64,000 nucleotides of DNA from SpSt-398 sp041752235 (GTDB lineage: Bacteria; Bacteroidota; Bacteroidia; Chitinophagales; Chitinophagaceae). Positions 8,681-17,816 of the stretch are shown here, one piece after another. The notes below the pieces were generated by a model. That model made no database searches and was not told the DNA's origin. It saw only the letters and a program-made list of their open reading frames with translations. Location of the stretch: positions 62,001-126,000 of the forward strand of contig JBGSHM010000006.1 in assembly GCA_041752235.1 (NCBI GenBank), read 5' to 3'. Positions within the stretch are counted from its first letter, which is position 1, and each line of letters opens with the position of its first letter. Position numbers and translations under genes: made by a program.

Positions 8681-8898
8681 TTTACCGCCGGGGCGCTAAG
8701 ACGCCAGGTTTCGCTATGGCGATCGTTTGCTGTGCGAGACCTCTGGTCTCGCACCGGTAGAAGGCCGCCTCTGGCGGCTCGAACAAAAACATTTTCTCTT
8801 TTATTCCCTAAGCCGGGATAGCCGCCAGAGGCGGCCTTCTAGAAGTGCGAGACCAGAGGTCTCGCACAGCGAGCGACCATTGCGTCATTGCGGTTAAA
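8681..8898. repeat. Composite palindromic element, copy B
   Basis: 218 bases between convergent genes, with the same plan as the element at 3313. The outer arms are TTTACCGCC and the degenerate GCGGTTAAA. The hairpins are at 8732-8754 (stem GTGCGAGACC, loop TCT), 8764-8778 (GCCGCC, loop TCT), 8821-8835 (GCCGCC, loop AGA) and 8845-8867 (GTGCGAGACC, loop AGA). Compared with copy A, one inner stem has changed on both sides at once (GTCGCC/GGCGAC became GCCGCC/GGCGGC), which indicates selection or gene conversion for pairing. It may act as a two-way terminator. Confidence 0.88.
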
Positions 8899-8900
8899 CG

Positions 8901-9437
8901 CTAAAACTTGTTCTTCCACATCATACTCTCCACCGGCTTATCTCCCTGCATGCTATACTTCGCATTTTTCTTCTTGTTATAAGCTATTTCGATCTCGCCA
9001 TCCACCGGGAAATAGATCAATTGCCCCACCGGCATTCCCTTATACACTTTCACCGGCTGTTTTACGGAGATTTCCAGGGTCCAATGACCACAGAAACCTA
9101 CATCTCCTTTACCAGCCGTAGCATGGATATCGATGCCCAGGCGTCCCGTGGATGATTTTCCCTCCAGAAAGGGAACATGCGCATGGGTCTCGGTGTATTC
9201 AAGCGTTACACCCAGATAGAAGACATGGGGGTAAAGGACAAAACCTTCTTCGGGTATTTCGAAGTATTCGATCTCATTGTGTTTTTTGGCATCCAGGATA
9301 TGCTCGCGGTAAGTGGCCAGCCATTTACCCAAATGCACATCATAACTGTTGCTTCCCAGGCATTCCCGGTCATAAGGATCGAGTTTGATCGTTCCCTTAT
9401 TGATTTCCTCCAAAATCCGCAGGTCAGAAAGGATCAT
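8901..9437 (-). CDS. dcd: dCTP deaminase
   Basis: 178 residues, the normal length. The start MILSDLRILEEINKG and the motif EGKSSTGRLGIDIHATAG (substrate-binding Ser and Arg) identify the Dcd/dUTPase fold; the Glu in GHWTLEISV is the expected catalytic residue. It deaminates dCTP to dUTP on the way to dTTP. Whether it is mono- or bifunctional cannot be told by eye. It is transcribed divergently from the phosphopantetheinyl transferase, with 63 bases between them. Confidence 0.96.
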   Translation of the reverse strand: MILSDLRILEEINKGTIKLDPYDRECLGSNSYDVHLGKWLATYREHILDAKKHNEIEYFEIPEEGFVLYPHVFYLGVTLEYTETHAHVPFLEGKSSTGRLGIDIHATAGKGDVGFCGHWTLEISVKQPVKVYKGMPVGQLIYFPVDGEIEIAYNKKKNAKYSMQGDKPVESMMWKNKF

Positions 9438-9500
9438 TTTTTGTTATGCTTTTTAATTATCAATTTGCAGGCCAGCAAAGTAAGGATTGATTCCTGTCCC

Positions 9501-10118
9501 ATGCCCATTTTTTTTCAACATACTGTCAACGATAGCACCCGGATCGGGGTATGGAAGATCGAAGAATCGGAAGGTTTCTTCAAAGATTCTGTGCCGGTAC
9601 ACCGGGAAGTCAGTCATCCACATAAGCGATTGCAGCATCTCGCCGGACGATTTCTCCTCCGTTATTTATTCCCATCCTTCCCTTATGAACTGATTCAGAT
9701 CGCCGATACACGTAAACCCTTTCTCCCCAACGATGCCTTTCATTTTTCCATTTCCCATTGTGGTGATTTTGCCGCTGTGATCATAAGCCCCGATCAACGT
9801 GTAGGTATTGATATCGAAAAACCCGTTGGGAAACTGGAGACCCTAAAGGAAAAATTTTCCACCCAGGAAGAAAGGACTCTTTTCCCAAATGAAGGATTAT
9901 CCAATCTGACCCTGATCTGGTCGGCAAAGGAAACAGTATTCAAATGGTATGGTAAGGGACAGGTAGATTTTCGGGAGCATATTCAACTGGAAAAATACGA
10001 CCCGGTTAACCAGAAGATATTTGGTTTTTTTACCAAGACGGATTTGCATTTTGAGATAGCGTATACCTGGTTGGATGGGTTGGCGGTGTGTTGGCTCGTT
10101 ACAGAAAATGAAGATTGA
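9501..10118 (+). CDS. 4'-phosphopantetheinyl transferase family protein
   Basis: 205 residues from the ATG at 9501. The frame is open upstream but runs antisense through dcd, so the longer version is rejected. Two family motifs are clear: G102-I-D104-I-E106 (magnesium ligands) and W140-SAKE144-TVFKWYG, with FSISHCGD at about residue 82. It attaches the phosphopantetheine arm of CoA to acyl or peptidyl carrier proteins. The size and motif spacing are Sfp-like rather than AcpS-like. No carrier-protein cluster is adjacent, so the partner may be the fatty-acid ACP. Confidence 0.9.
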   Translation: MPIFFQHTVNDSTRIGVWKIEESEGFFKDSVPVHREVSHPHKRLQHLAGRFLLRYLFPSFPYELIQIADTRKPFLPNDAFHFSISHCGDFAAVIISPDQRVGIDIEKPVGKLETLKEKFSTQEERTLFPNEGLSNLTLIWSAKETVFKWYGKGQVDFREHIQLEKYDPVNQKIFGFFTKTDLHFEIAYTWLDGLAVCWLVTENED

Positions 10119-10190
10119 TTTTACCGCCAGGACACCAAGGCGCCAGGAGACGCCAAAGCGACCTTTGCGTCATTGCGTCATGGCGGTAAA
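10119..10190. repeat. Palindromic intergenic element, outer-arm type
   Basis: Between two convergent genes. It starts TTTTACCGCCAGGACACC and ends GCGTCATGGCGGTAAAG, with GCGCCAGGAGACGCCAAAGC in between. The arms are the same family as the outer arms of the composite elements at 3313 and 8681, but the inner TCT hairpins are missing. It is likely to form a hairpin in either transcript. Confidence 0.75.
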
Positions 10191-10199
10191 GTGGTAAAA

Positions 10200-11378
10200 T
10201 TAACTTTCACTTTCTTCCCCACTTTCCAATAAATTCAAATCCACCGAATCCTGACCGGCGATGCCTTCTACCGAGCCTTTAATATGCGCCGCATTCAGCA
10301 ATACTTTTTCCAATTGTTTTTCCCTTGCCTTCCAGATCTTTTCCATCATGTCCCGTTCTTTTTGAATGGACAATCGCATACTCATAAACCCTTCCCGGAT
10401 GGCTTTCCATTGTTCGGCAAATTCATTGCTGGTCAGGTACCCATAAAGCATATGCATCTTATCGCCTCTGTTCTCTTCATTGCGGGAGGCATTGGCCACA
10501 CGGATAAGGCTGTCACGAAGAAGGAAGGCCACAGCGCGGGCTTCCGCATATCCACAGATCCAGATACCATTGCGTTCACCAAAAGAGGTCATTCCCCGCG
10601 GGAAGGTTTGGGTAACGAGAATGGCCACATCCGCGGCCTGGCTACGCATATCATGTTTTAATTTATCGATCCAGTCATTGACAAATTCTTTGGTGCGTTT
10701 ACTTTCATAAATGATCTTTCCGCAATCCTGTCCTACGCTATTGCGGACGGTCTGGATACAGTCCGCACCCTTAACCCCTTTACCTACCTCTTCCACGAGG
10801 TCAAAAGGGAAAGAGGTACGCAACATTTCTTCCAGCAATAATTCCTGTACTTCTCCTTGCGACTGGGTAAGTCCCTGTTCGGCCCGGCGCTTCATTTCCT
10901 CCGCCAGTTTTTTCTGGGCTTCCAGTTTCTCCTCCATCTCTTTCATCTTGAGTTGAAACTCCGTTTCCTTTAAGGAATTGCGTTCGGATTCTTCCTTTCG
11001 GATCGTTTCCGACAATTTGGATCTCTCCGCTAATAATACTTTCTGGATCTCGATCTCTAATTCTTTCTCCTTGGTTTGCAGTTCCTGCTCTTTGCGCAGG
11101 AAATCCAATTCCTTTTCCCGCGACAATCTCAGTTTCTCTTCATTGAGCTTATTATTCTGTTCCAGGAGACGGAGTTTGTTCTCAAAATCACCGGCAATGT
11201 TCTTGCGCAGGGATTCTTCCGTTTCTTTCAGGAGCTTATTCTTTTCCTCCGAGAATTGTTTTTCCTTTTCCTTTTGCCAGGTGATCATCTTGCTACGCAA
11301 TTCGCGCTCCACCTCATCACGGATGGTATCGGTGGGTTCAAACACATGGTTGCAATTGGGGCACTTGATACTTTCCAA
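10200..11378 (-). CDS. DUF2130 domain-containing coiled-coil protein
   Basis: 392 residues. It opens with a small zinc-ribbon-like CPNCNHVFE (Cys6, Cys9), followed by a long Glu/Lys-rich coiled coil (about residues 20-185) and then the DUF2130 core (EMLRTSFPFDLVEEVGKG, then GADCIQTVRN and CGKIIYESKRTKEF). DUF2130 shows similarity to restriction-nuclease-like folds, and the IIYESKRTK segment fits a PD-(D/E)xK active site, but the activity is not established. It is probably co-transcribed with the upstream membrane-protein gene, 51 bases away. Confidence 0.85.
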   Translation of the reverse strand: MESIKCPNCNHVFEPTDTIRDEVERELRSKMITWQKEKEKQFSEEKNKLLKETEESLRKNIAGDFENKLRLLEQNNKLNEEKLRLSREKELDFLRKEQELQTKEKELEIEIQKVLLAERSKLSETIRKEESERNSLKETEFQLKMKEMEEKLEAQKKLAEEMKRRAEQGLTQSQGEVQELLLEEMLRTSFPFDLVEEVGKGVKGADCIQTVRNSVGQDCGKIIYESKRTKEFVNDWIDKLKHDMRSQAADVAILVTQTFPRGMTSFGERNGIWICGYAEARAVAFLLRDSLIRVANASRNEENRGDKMHMLYGYLTSNEFAEQWKAIREGFMSMRLSIQKERDMMEKIWKAREKQLEKVLLNAAHIKGSVEGIAGQDSVDLNLLESGEESES

Positions 11379-11429
11379 GACCTTTCGTTTTGGGATGAAA
11401 AAAATGATTGTTCCGCTGGTCAGCAGGGT

Positions 11430-11867
11430 CTATTCCGGGGAGAACTGCATGAACTCCCGTTTGACGGCTTTTAGCATGCTAAACACCTGTACCACTTCGA
11501 TCAGCAAAAGTACAACGAGTGCAAGTAATACATACCAGGGGATATCGAGGCGGGGGATGCCCTTATAATCTTTGAATTTTTCATAATACCAACCGGCTGT
11601 AGCCAATCCGCCGGCCAATCCTACCACCAGAAAGGAAAGCATGGTGTACAGGGTTTTCAGGAACATGATCCGCATATTGCTATACCCCACTTTCAGGTTT
11701 TCCAGAATGGCAGCCGGAATGATCAGGACCAAGGCAACCCATCCCCAGTTTTTGGAGAACCAGGTGCTGCTCACAGAGGAATTCAGGACAAGAATGACCA
11801 CAATGCTGAGGAGTCCCCAGGGAAAAAGGAGGAATTTACTGGTCTTGGCTGGAGTGGGAGTGGACAT
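11430..11867 (-). CDS. Membrane protein of unknown function, four helices
   Basis: 145 residues from the ATG at 11867 (MSTPTPAKTSKFLLFPWG). An upstream start at 11930 would add a basic extension overlapping the end of the AraC gene and is less likely. Four hydrophobic segments are visible (about residues 12-30, 40-58, 72-92, 108-128), with a charged C-terminus (KAVKREFMQFSPE). No family is recognised. It lies between the AraC regulator gene and the DUF2130 gene on the same strand. Confidence 0.7.
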   Translation of the reverse strand: MSTPTPAKTSKFLLFPWGLLSIVVILVLNSSVSSTWFSKNWGWVALVLIIPAAILENLKVGYSNMRIMFLKTLYTMLSFLVVGLAGGLATAGWYYEKFKDYKGIPRLDIPWYVLLALVVLLLIEVVQVFSMLKAVKREFMQFSPE

Positions 11868-11926
11868 AGGTTTCTTTATTCGTAAATATAGGCGTTTTGG
11901 GGAAAATATCGATCGTGAGACTCCCC

Positions 11927-12805
11927 TCAAATAAACACCCTCGTCCCAACACTATAACTCTCTCTGAATTCTTTGGGAGTACAACCCTTTTTCTTTTTAA
12001 AGAGCCGGTTGAAATTGGAGATATTATTAAAGCCACAATCATAGGCGATCTCGGAAACGGAGTCGGACGTGTCAATCAGGAGACGAGAGGCCTGGCCTAA
12101 TCGCAATTCCAGCAGACTGTCAATGAAATTGATCCCGGTTTTGGCTTTAAAGAAACGGCTAAAGGAGACATCGGTCATATTGACCAGTCGGCTGACTTCG
12201 GACAAGGTAATATTCCGGTGAAAATTTTGGTGCATGTGCTCCAGGGCTTTGTCAATGCGACGGCTATTGTAGGAGAGCTCGGCATTGCTAAAGGTAGAGT
12301 CGGAGAGGGTATGCATATTTCTGGAGACGGAAAGATCGTGGAGGATCGAGATCAATTCAAGGACCGAATCAAAACCCTGTTTTTGTCCCAATTGCAATAG
12401 ACGCGGCATGACCTGTTGAGCGGTGGATTTGGAAAACTGGATGCCTTTGGCTGACCGTTCCAACATGGTCCGAATAAAGCTCAGTTGATTTCGTCGCAAA
12501 AATTTTTCATCAAACAGATCCTTATGGAACTGAATGGTTACCTCTGTGATCTTCTTGCTTTTGGTCTTATGGGTTTGCCAAACATGGGGCAGGTTCGAGC
12601 CAACCAGTACCAACTCGATATCATCGATCTCACCAATATGGTCACCGACCATGCGGCGGGCGCCTTTAGCGTTATGGACAAAATTCAGTTCCAGTTCTTC
12701 GTGATAATGCAAGGGAAAATCGAAATCGGACTTGACACGGGTAAAGATGGTAAAGCAATCGGCCGGCGTAAGCGGGATAATTTCCCGCATGATGTTCTTG
12801 TTCAT
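11927..12805 (-). CDS. AraC family transcriptional regulator, divergent to the mannan PUL
   Basis: 292 residues from the ATG at 12805. The longer frame from 12832 is rejected because a TATTTTTG promoter element (12822-12829) lies inside it. The N-terminal half is a cupin-like sensor (FDFPLHYHEELELNFV). The C-terminal ~100 residues contain two helix-turn-helix motifs (NITLSEVSRLVNMTDVSFSR and VSEIAYDCGFNNISNFNRLF) and end with the typical CTPKEFRE. It is read away from susC with 218 bases between the starts, so it very likely controls the PUL. The inducer is unknown; a mannose-containing oligosaccharide is the natural guess. Confidence 0.93.
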   Translation of the reverse strand: MNKNIMREIIPLTPADCFTIFTRVKSDFDFPLHYHEELELNFVHNAKGARRMVGDHIGEIDDIELVLVGSNLPHVWQTHKTKSKKITEVTIQFHKDLFDEKFLRRNQLSFIRTMLERSAKGIQFSKSTAQQVMPRLLQLGQKQGFDSVLELISILHDLSVSRNMHTLSDSTFSNAELSYNSRRIDKALEHMHQNFHRNITLSEVSRLVNMTDVSFSRFFKAKTGINFIDSLLELRLGQASRLLIDTSDSVSEIAYDCGFNNISNFNRLFKKKKGCTPKEFRESYSVGTRVFI

Positions 12806-12821
12806 ATGGCTGCAATTGAAG

Positions 12822-12829
12822 CAAAAATA
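12822..12829 (-). promoter_or_regulatory. -7 element TATTTTTG for the AraC gene
   Basis: Minus-strand TATTTTTG fits TAnnTTTG and lies 17 bases ahead of the ATG at 12805. No -33 match is obvious at normal spacing, which would suit an activated or autoregulated promoter. Confidence 0.4.
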
Positions 12830-12845
12830 CAAGCACTAAGTTAAA

Positions 12846-12974
12846 ATAGTATCAGTGAATTGTGCAACAAAAATAGACATTTGTTGCATAACTCATAGTG
12901 AAAAATAAGCATACTTACAGTTTTTGCATTGTATAGGGGTCATAAAATACAAAAACTGGATAAAATGATACTAT
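12846..12974. promoter_or_regulatory. Three dyads in the araC-susC divergent region
   Basis: The 190-base A/T-rich gap holds three inverted repeats: TGCAACAAA/TTTGTTGCA at 12863-12871 and 12880-12888; CAGTTTTTG/CAAAAACTG at 12918-12926 and 12950-12958; and ATAGTATCA/TGATACTAT at 12846-12854 and 12966-12974, which encloses the other two. They are candidate binding sites for the AraC regulator or for a global regulator. Assignment is inference from position and symmetry. Confidence 0.5.
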
Positions 12975-12976
12975 TA

Positions 12977-13003
12977 TTTGACAAGGCTCCTCAAGTACTT
13001 TTG
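12977..13003 (+). promoter_or_regulatory. Probable susC promoter
   Basis: TTTG at 12977-12980 and TACTTTTG at 12996-13003 match the Bacteroidota -33 and -7 elements, separated by 15 bases, shorter than the usual spacing of about 17-23. The ATG of susC is 20 bases downstream. The tight spacing suggests a weak basal promoter needing an activator. Confidence 0.45.
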
Positions 13004-13023
13004 TATCTAAATCTTCTTGCTGT

Positions 13024-16000
13024 ATGAGAAAGACACGACTCTCCCGTGCAAGCGCACTATTTTTTGCGTTTGTCTTCTTCTCCTTTACACTTAGCGCACA
13101 GAACAGAGTAATCACTGGTGTGGTCTCCGACCAGAGTGGTGTTCCGCTGGCCAGTGCGACTGTAAGCGTCAAGGGAGGAAACACATCTGTGGTCACCGAC
13201 AATTATGGGGTCTTCAAGATCACCGTTCCGTCGAATGCCGCTGCCCTGATCATCTCCTATGTAGGGGCTAAAAACAAAGAAATTTCGCTGGAAGGCAAGA
13301 CCAATGTGATCGCCACAATGGACGTCACCGACAATAAGCTCGGTGAGGTGGTGGTGATCGGATATGGTACCGCTAAAAGGGCGGATGTATCTTCGGCGAT
13401 CTCCTCTGTCAAGGCCAAAGACCTGAAGGACCTGCCGGTGGCGGGTATCGACCAGGCCATCCAGGGTAAGGTAGCCGGGGTTACTGTTATTAATAATAGT
13501 GGTCAGCCCGGTGGTGGTGTTTCATTGCGTATTCGTGGTGTAACCACCATCAATGCCAACGACCCGCTGATCGTTGTAGACGGAGTGATCTTTACCAGTA
13601 ATACCAAGTTCAGTGCCGGGTATGCCGGACTGGGTGGTTCAGATGGTCAAACCGGTAACAGCTTTCTCGCTACCCTCAACCCCAATGATATTGAGTCCAT
13701 CGATATCCTGAAAGATGCTTCGGCACAGGCGATCTATGGTTCTCAGGCGGCCAATGGGGTGATCCTCATTACAACGAAAAAAGGTAAAACTGGGGAAGGC
13801 AAAGTAAGTTATGAAATGTATGCAGGTAACCAGATGGTTCAAAAGAAGCTTGACATCATGAACCTGCGTGAATTTGCTCAATACCAAAATGAAGTGGCAC
13901 CTCTCCTGGGTCAAACCCCCAGCGATGAATTTGCCGATCTTACCAAATTGGGTACAGGTACTGACTGGCAGGATGCCATGTTCCGTACAGGTACCGTGCA
14001 AAACCATCAATTGAGTTTCAGTGGTGGTAAAGACAAAACAAATTATTACCTGTCAGCCGGTTATTTTACCCAAAAAGGTATTCTGATCGGTTCCGATTTT
14101 AAACGTTACTCCACCCGCTTTAGCCTTGATCACCAGATCAAAACCTGGATGAAGGTCGGAGTTAGCGCCAATGCTTCCCGGAGTATCCAGAATGTGACCC
14201 TTGCCGATGCCGCAGAAGGTACAATCTGGTGGGGTACCATTCAAAGCCCGCTCATCCCCGTCAAAAACCTGGATGGAAGCTGGGGTGGTGGTGGACAAAC
14301 CGTTGGTGGTTTTCAGTATGGCCAGGATAACCCGATCGCTCGGAGTTATTTCCGGGGAAATAAATCAACCAGTACCAACGTATTTGGACAGCTTTATGCG
14401 GATGTGGAATTCTTTAAAGGATTTACCCTGCGGAATGAATTTGCCTACAGCGTAAGCCTTTACAATAATCAGGCCTTCCAGAAATCGGGAAGTTTTGGTA
14501 ATACCAGTCTCCGCAGCCAGTTATTTGAATATCGTGGCAACGGATACTATTATGCCTTGAGAAATTACTTTAACTACTATAAGAATTTTGGCAAACATTC
14601 CGTTACCGGAACAGCCGGTCATGAAGCCCAGTACAATTATTGGGAAAGCATCAACGGTAAAAAGGTTGACCTTCAGAATAATATTCTTGACCTGAATGCC
14701 GGTAGCAGTGACCGTGATACATGGGAACTCGGCGGTGGTAAATCAGACAACACAATTGAGTCTTATTTTGTCCGCGCTACCTATTCTTACGACAACCGCT
14801 ACTCACTCAACCTGAGCCTGCGTCGCGATGGTTCTTCCCGTTTCTTTGGTGATAACAAATGGGGAAATTTCCCCGGTGCATCTGTTGCCTGGACGATCAC
14901 CAATGAACGCTTTGCCGAGAATTGGAAAAAGACGATCAATTTCATGAAACTGCGTGTGGGTTATGGTGAAGTGGGTAATACCAACCTGCCCAATGGCGCA
15001 CCCAATCCTCCTTATACTTCCGTGGTGTCCTTCTGGCCTGGCCCTGTTGGCTTTGGCAGTTCAAACTACCTGTTTGGCGTAGCCAACCCGAACCTGACCT
15101 GGGAATCAGTGGTGACCAAAAACGTAGGACTTGATGTTTCCTTCCTCAATGGCCGTATTGAAACTGCCTTTGATGTTTATAAGAAAACAACCACCGCCAT
15201 GTTGTTGATCGGTACCGGTCCCCGTTTGATCGGCGTGGGTGACCAATGGGATGACCTGAAAGGACCCGTTATCAACACCGGACGGATGTCGAACACCGGT
15301 ATTGATATCAGCATCACCTCTACCAACATCAAAACAAAGGACCTGTCCTGGAAGACCAATATCATCTTCTCACAATTCAAGAATAAATTGGAGAAAGTGG
15401 CTGGTGACCTGGCTGCCCTGTATGGACGGATCTATTACGACAACTACCTGATCACCCGGACCATTCCCGGATATGCAGTAGGTTCTTTCTTTGGATTGAA
15501 AACAGATGGGTTGTACCGCACACAAGATGACCTGAACAATAGTTTGCCCCAATTTGGGTATCCGGTTGACCAAACCCATACCTGGCTGGGAGATATCCGC
15601 TTCAAGGATATAGCCGGTGGAACCGATGGCAAACCTGATGGCATCATCAATGAAAGTGATATCACCTTTATCGGTAGCCCGCTTCCCAAATTTACCTATG
15701 GGTTTACCAACTCAGTAAACTATAAGGATTTTGATTTCTCGATTTTCCTGCAAGGAAGTTATGGCGCCAAAATTTTCAACTTCCTTCGCTGGCAGTTGGA
15801 GAAAATGGACAATCCTTACTATAACCAACTTCGCTCGGTATTGGATCGTTACACCGATGCCAATCCGGAAGGTTCTTTGCCCCGGTTTACCAATACCAAC
15901 GTGAACAACGTGTACATGTCAGACCGTTACGTAGAAGATGGTTCTTACCTGCGGATTCAGAATATTTCCCTGGGTTATCGAGTACCTGCCCGGTATATAT

Positions 16001-16185
16001 CGAAACTGAAGATCACTACCGCCCGTGTGTATGTATCGATTCAGAACCTGCACACCTTTACGAAGTACAGCGGTTATGATCCTGAAGTAGGGGTATTCAA
16101 TAACAATATCCGGTTGACAAATGTGGATGCCGGTCACTATCCGAATCCGAGAAGCTTTACCGCAGGCATCAACCTTGAATTCTAA
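13024..16185 (+). CDS. SusC/RagA family TonB-dependent outer membrane transporter
   Basis: 1053 residues. Signal peptide at residues 1-25 (ending FTLSAQ), a carboxypeptidase-regulatory-like Ig domain at ~28-110, a plug domain at ~115-235 containing EVVVIGYGTAKRADVSSAIS and YGSQAANGVILITTKKG, then the 22-strand barrel ending in a C-terminal Phe (GINLEF). No STN domain is present, so it is not an ECF-sigma/anti-sigma-coupled type. With the SusD that follows it forms the outer-membrane importer of the PUL. Position next to mannanases suggests manno-oligosaccharides as cargo. Confidence 0.97.
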   Translation: MRKTRLSRASALFFAFVFFSFTLSAQNRVITGVVSDQSGVPLASATVSVKGGNTSVVTDNYGVFKITVPSNAAALIISYVGAKNKEISLEGKTNVIATMDVTDNKLGEVVVIGYGTAKRADVSSAISSVKAKDLKDLPVAGIDQAIQGKVAGVTVINNSGQPGGGVSLRIRGVTTINANDPLIVVDGVIFTSNTKFSAGYAGLGGSDGQTGNSFLATLNPNDIESIDILKDASAQAIYGSQAANGVILITTKKGKTGEGKVSYEMYAGNQMVQKKLDIMNLREFAQYQNEVAPLLGQTPSDEFADLTKLGTGTDWQDAMFRTGTVQNHQLSFSGGKDKTNYYLSAGYFTQKGILIGSDFKRYSTRFSLDHQIKTWMKVGVSANASRSIQNVTLADAAEGTIWWGTIQSPLIPVKNLDGSWGGGGQTVGGFQYGQDNPIARSYFRGNKSTSTNVFGQLYADVEFFKGFTLRNEFAYSVSLYNNQAFQKSGSFGNTSLRSQLFEYRGNGYYYALRNYFNYYKNFGKHSVTGTAGHEAQYNYWESINGKKVDLQNNILDLNAGSSDRDTWELGGGKSDNTIESYFVRATYSYDNRYSLNLSLRRDGSSRFFGDNKWGNFPGASVAWTITNERFAENWKKTINFMKLRVGYGEVGNTNLPNGAPNPPYTSVVSFWPGPVGFGSSNYLFGVANPNLTWESVVTKNVGLDVSFLNGRIETAFDVYKKTTTAMLLIGTGPRLIGVGDQWDDLKGPVINTGRMSNTGIDISITSTNIKTKDLSWKTNIIFSQFKNKLEKVAGDLAALYGRIYYDNYLITRTIPGYAVGSFFGLKTDGLYRTQDDLNNSLPQFGYPVDQTHTWLGDIRFKDIAGGTDGKPDGIINESDITFIGSPLPKFTYGFTNSVNYKDFDFSIFLQGSYGAKIFNFLRWQLEKMDNPYYNQLRSVLDRYTDANPEGSLPRFTNTNVNNVYMSDRYVEDGSYLRIQNISLGYRVPARYISKLKITTARVYVSIQNLHTFTKYSGYDPEVGVFNNNIRLTNVDAGHYPNPRSFTAGINLEF

Positions 16186-16211
16186 TTCAATAACGTTATA
16201 ACATTTTTGAT

Positions 16212-17780
16212 ATGAAAACATTGATTCGTTATACAGCCATTCTGATCTTGCCGGTGGCGCTCCTGTTATCCTGCAGGAAGCAATTCCTGGATAAGCCGGC
16301 ACAGGACAGCACTACGCTGGACAACTATTACAATACGGCCGAGGAAGTACGGGGACTTACCAGCACCTTGTATGGCTTACCCTGGTCAGGTTATGAAAAC
16401 CGCGCCATGGATGCCATCGGGGATGTAATGGCCGGAAATGAATACACCGGTGGCGCGGATGATCCTCCCTTCCTGAATTTCTCCTTTGCCTCTACTTCAG
16501 TGCGTATCGCCGATGCCTGGAAGGTATTTTATAAAATAGGAGGTTGGACAAGTGAGTACATGAACGCCCTGGAATTGAAAAAATCCAAAGGAGGAAATGC
16601 GACGATCCTTGATCCGGCAATCGCCGAATGTCATTTCTTTAAAGGAACCGTATATTTCTATATCGCCCGTATTTGGGGAGATGCGCCGATCGTCAACGAT
16701 CCAGGTGGCACTATTTTGTCGGGTGATTTCAATATCCCCCGCTATTACAAAGCCGATGTACTTCGGTTTGCCCTGGAGGAATTTAAAAAAGCCGAAGCCG
16801 GTTTGCCTGATACGGATGCACCTGGCCGCGTGACCAAATGGTCTGCCAAAGGCATGATGGCCAAATTGTACCTTTATCGTAAAGATTATGATAGCGCCAA
16901 GACCAAAGCCCTCGAAGTAATGAACTCCGGGAAATATGATCTTTTCCCTAACTACGGAGCGATGTTCATGTCCAGCGCGCATAATAACAATATCGAATCC
17001 CTGTTCTCGATCCAGCACCAGTTGACTGGTAACCCCTGGGGTTCTGGTAACCAGAAAAACCCTGACCGTGGACCAGCTAATCTCCAAACAGCTGAAGCCA
17101 GTATGTGGGAATTGTATACACCAAGCCGCGATGTGATCGAAGAATATGAATCCGGTGACCTTCGTCGTAAAGGATCGATCATGGAACATGGCTGGGAAAA
17201 CCTGGCATGGAAACCCAAGAACAGCAACGCCGCTTACAATGCCTTTATGGCGGGTGGATATAAATATGATACCCTCCAGCCGGTAGGAGATGGCGGACAA
17301 AAGAATGCCGTTCGCGCCAATATCGTGAAGTATGTAGTTGGCCCAGGCGCTGCTTATGGTGGAGAGTCTGTACTGGGAATGAACACGGGTATCAATACCA
17401 TGATGTTGCGCTATGCCGATATCCTGCTGATCTATGCAGAATCAGTACTTGGCTCCAGTGCGTCCACATCAGATGCCACCGCGCTGGCCGCGATCAACAA
17501 AGTGAGGACACGCGCCGGATTGAATACGCTCACCAGTATTACGATGGATGATATAATGCATGAGCGTCGGGTAGAATTCGCTTTTGAAGGAGATTACTGG
17601 TTTGACATTCAACGCCAGGGATTTGCTAAAGCAAAACAAATCATCGAAGCACAGAACCGTGGTACGTTTGAATTCCCGGCCTATGTAACCTTTACCGAAA
17701 ATTATATGCACCTGCCGATACCGGCTGGTGAGGTTTTACAGGATCCCGCACTGGGATTACCAGCGGTACCTTATTATTGA
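16212..17780 (+). CDS. SusD/RagB family glycan-binding lipoprotein
   Basis: 522 residues. A lipobox LLLSC near residue 21 gives a lipoprotein N-terminus. The body shows SusD features: an N-terminal FLDKPAQDSTTLDNYYNTAEE region, TPR-like helices (AKGMMAKLYLYRKDYDSAKTKAL) and the C-terminal RRVEFAFEGDYWFDIQRQG motif. It lies 26 bases after susC and caps the SusC barrel, binding the oligosaccharide at the cell surface. Confidence 0.97.
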   Translation: MKTLIRYTAILILPVALLLSCRKQFLDKPAQDSTTLDNYYNTAEEVRGLTSTLYGLPWSGYENRAMDAIGDVMAGNEYTGGADDPPFLNFSFASTSVRIADAWKVFYKIGGWTSEYMNALELKKSKGGNATILDPAIAECHFFKGTVYFYIARIWGDAPIVNDPGGTILSGDFNIPRYYKADVLRFALEEFKKAEAGLPDTDAPGRVTKWSAKGMMAKLYLYRKDYDSAKTKALEVMNSGKYDLFPNYGAMFMSSAHNNNIESLFSIQHQLTGNPWGSGNQKNPDRGPANLQTAEASMWELYTPSRDVIEEYESGDLRRKGSIMEHGWENLAWKPKNSNAAYNAFMAGGYKYDTLQPVGDGGQKNAVRANIVKYVVGPGAAYGGESVLGMNTGINTMMLRYADILLIYAESVLGSSASTSDATALAAINKVRTRAGLNTLTSITMDDIMHERRVEFAFEGDYWFDIQRQGFAKAKQIIEAQNRGTFEFPAYVTFTENYMHLPIPAGEVLQDPALGLPAVPYY

Positions 17781-17816
17781 TACGAACCCCATTTATACTA
17801 AACAAAGATGCATATC

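Noticed and set aside
9177..9500. N-terminal extension of the phosphopantetheinyl transferase
   Set aside because: It is antisense to dcd and has no family similarity; the PPTase fold starts at the ATG at 9501.
16497..17300. Long minus-strand frame of 267 codons inside susD
   Set aside because: It is an antisense shadow of susD: it has no recognisable motif, while the plus frame has lipobox and SusD motifs.
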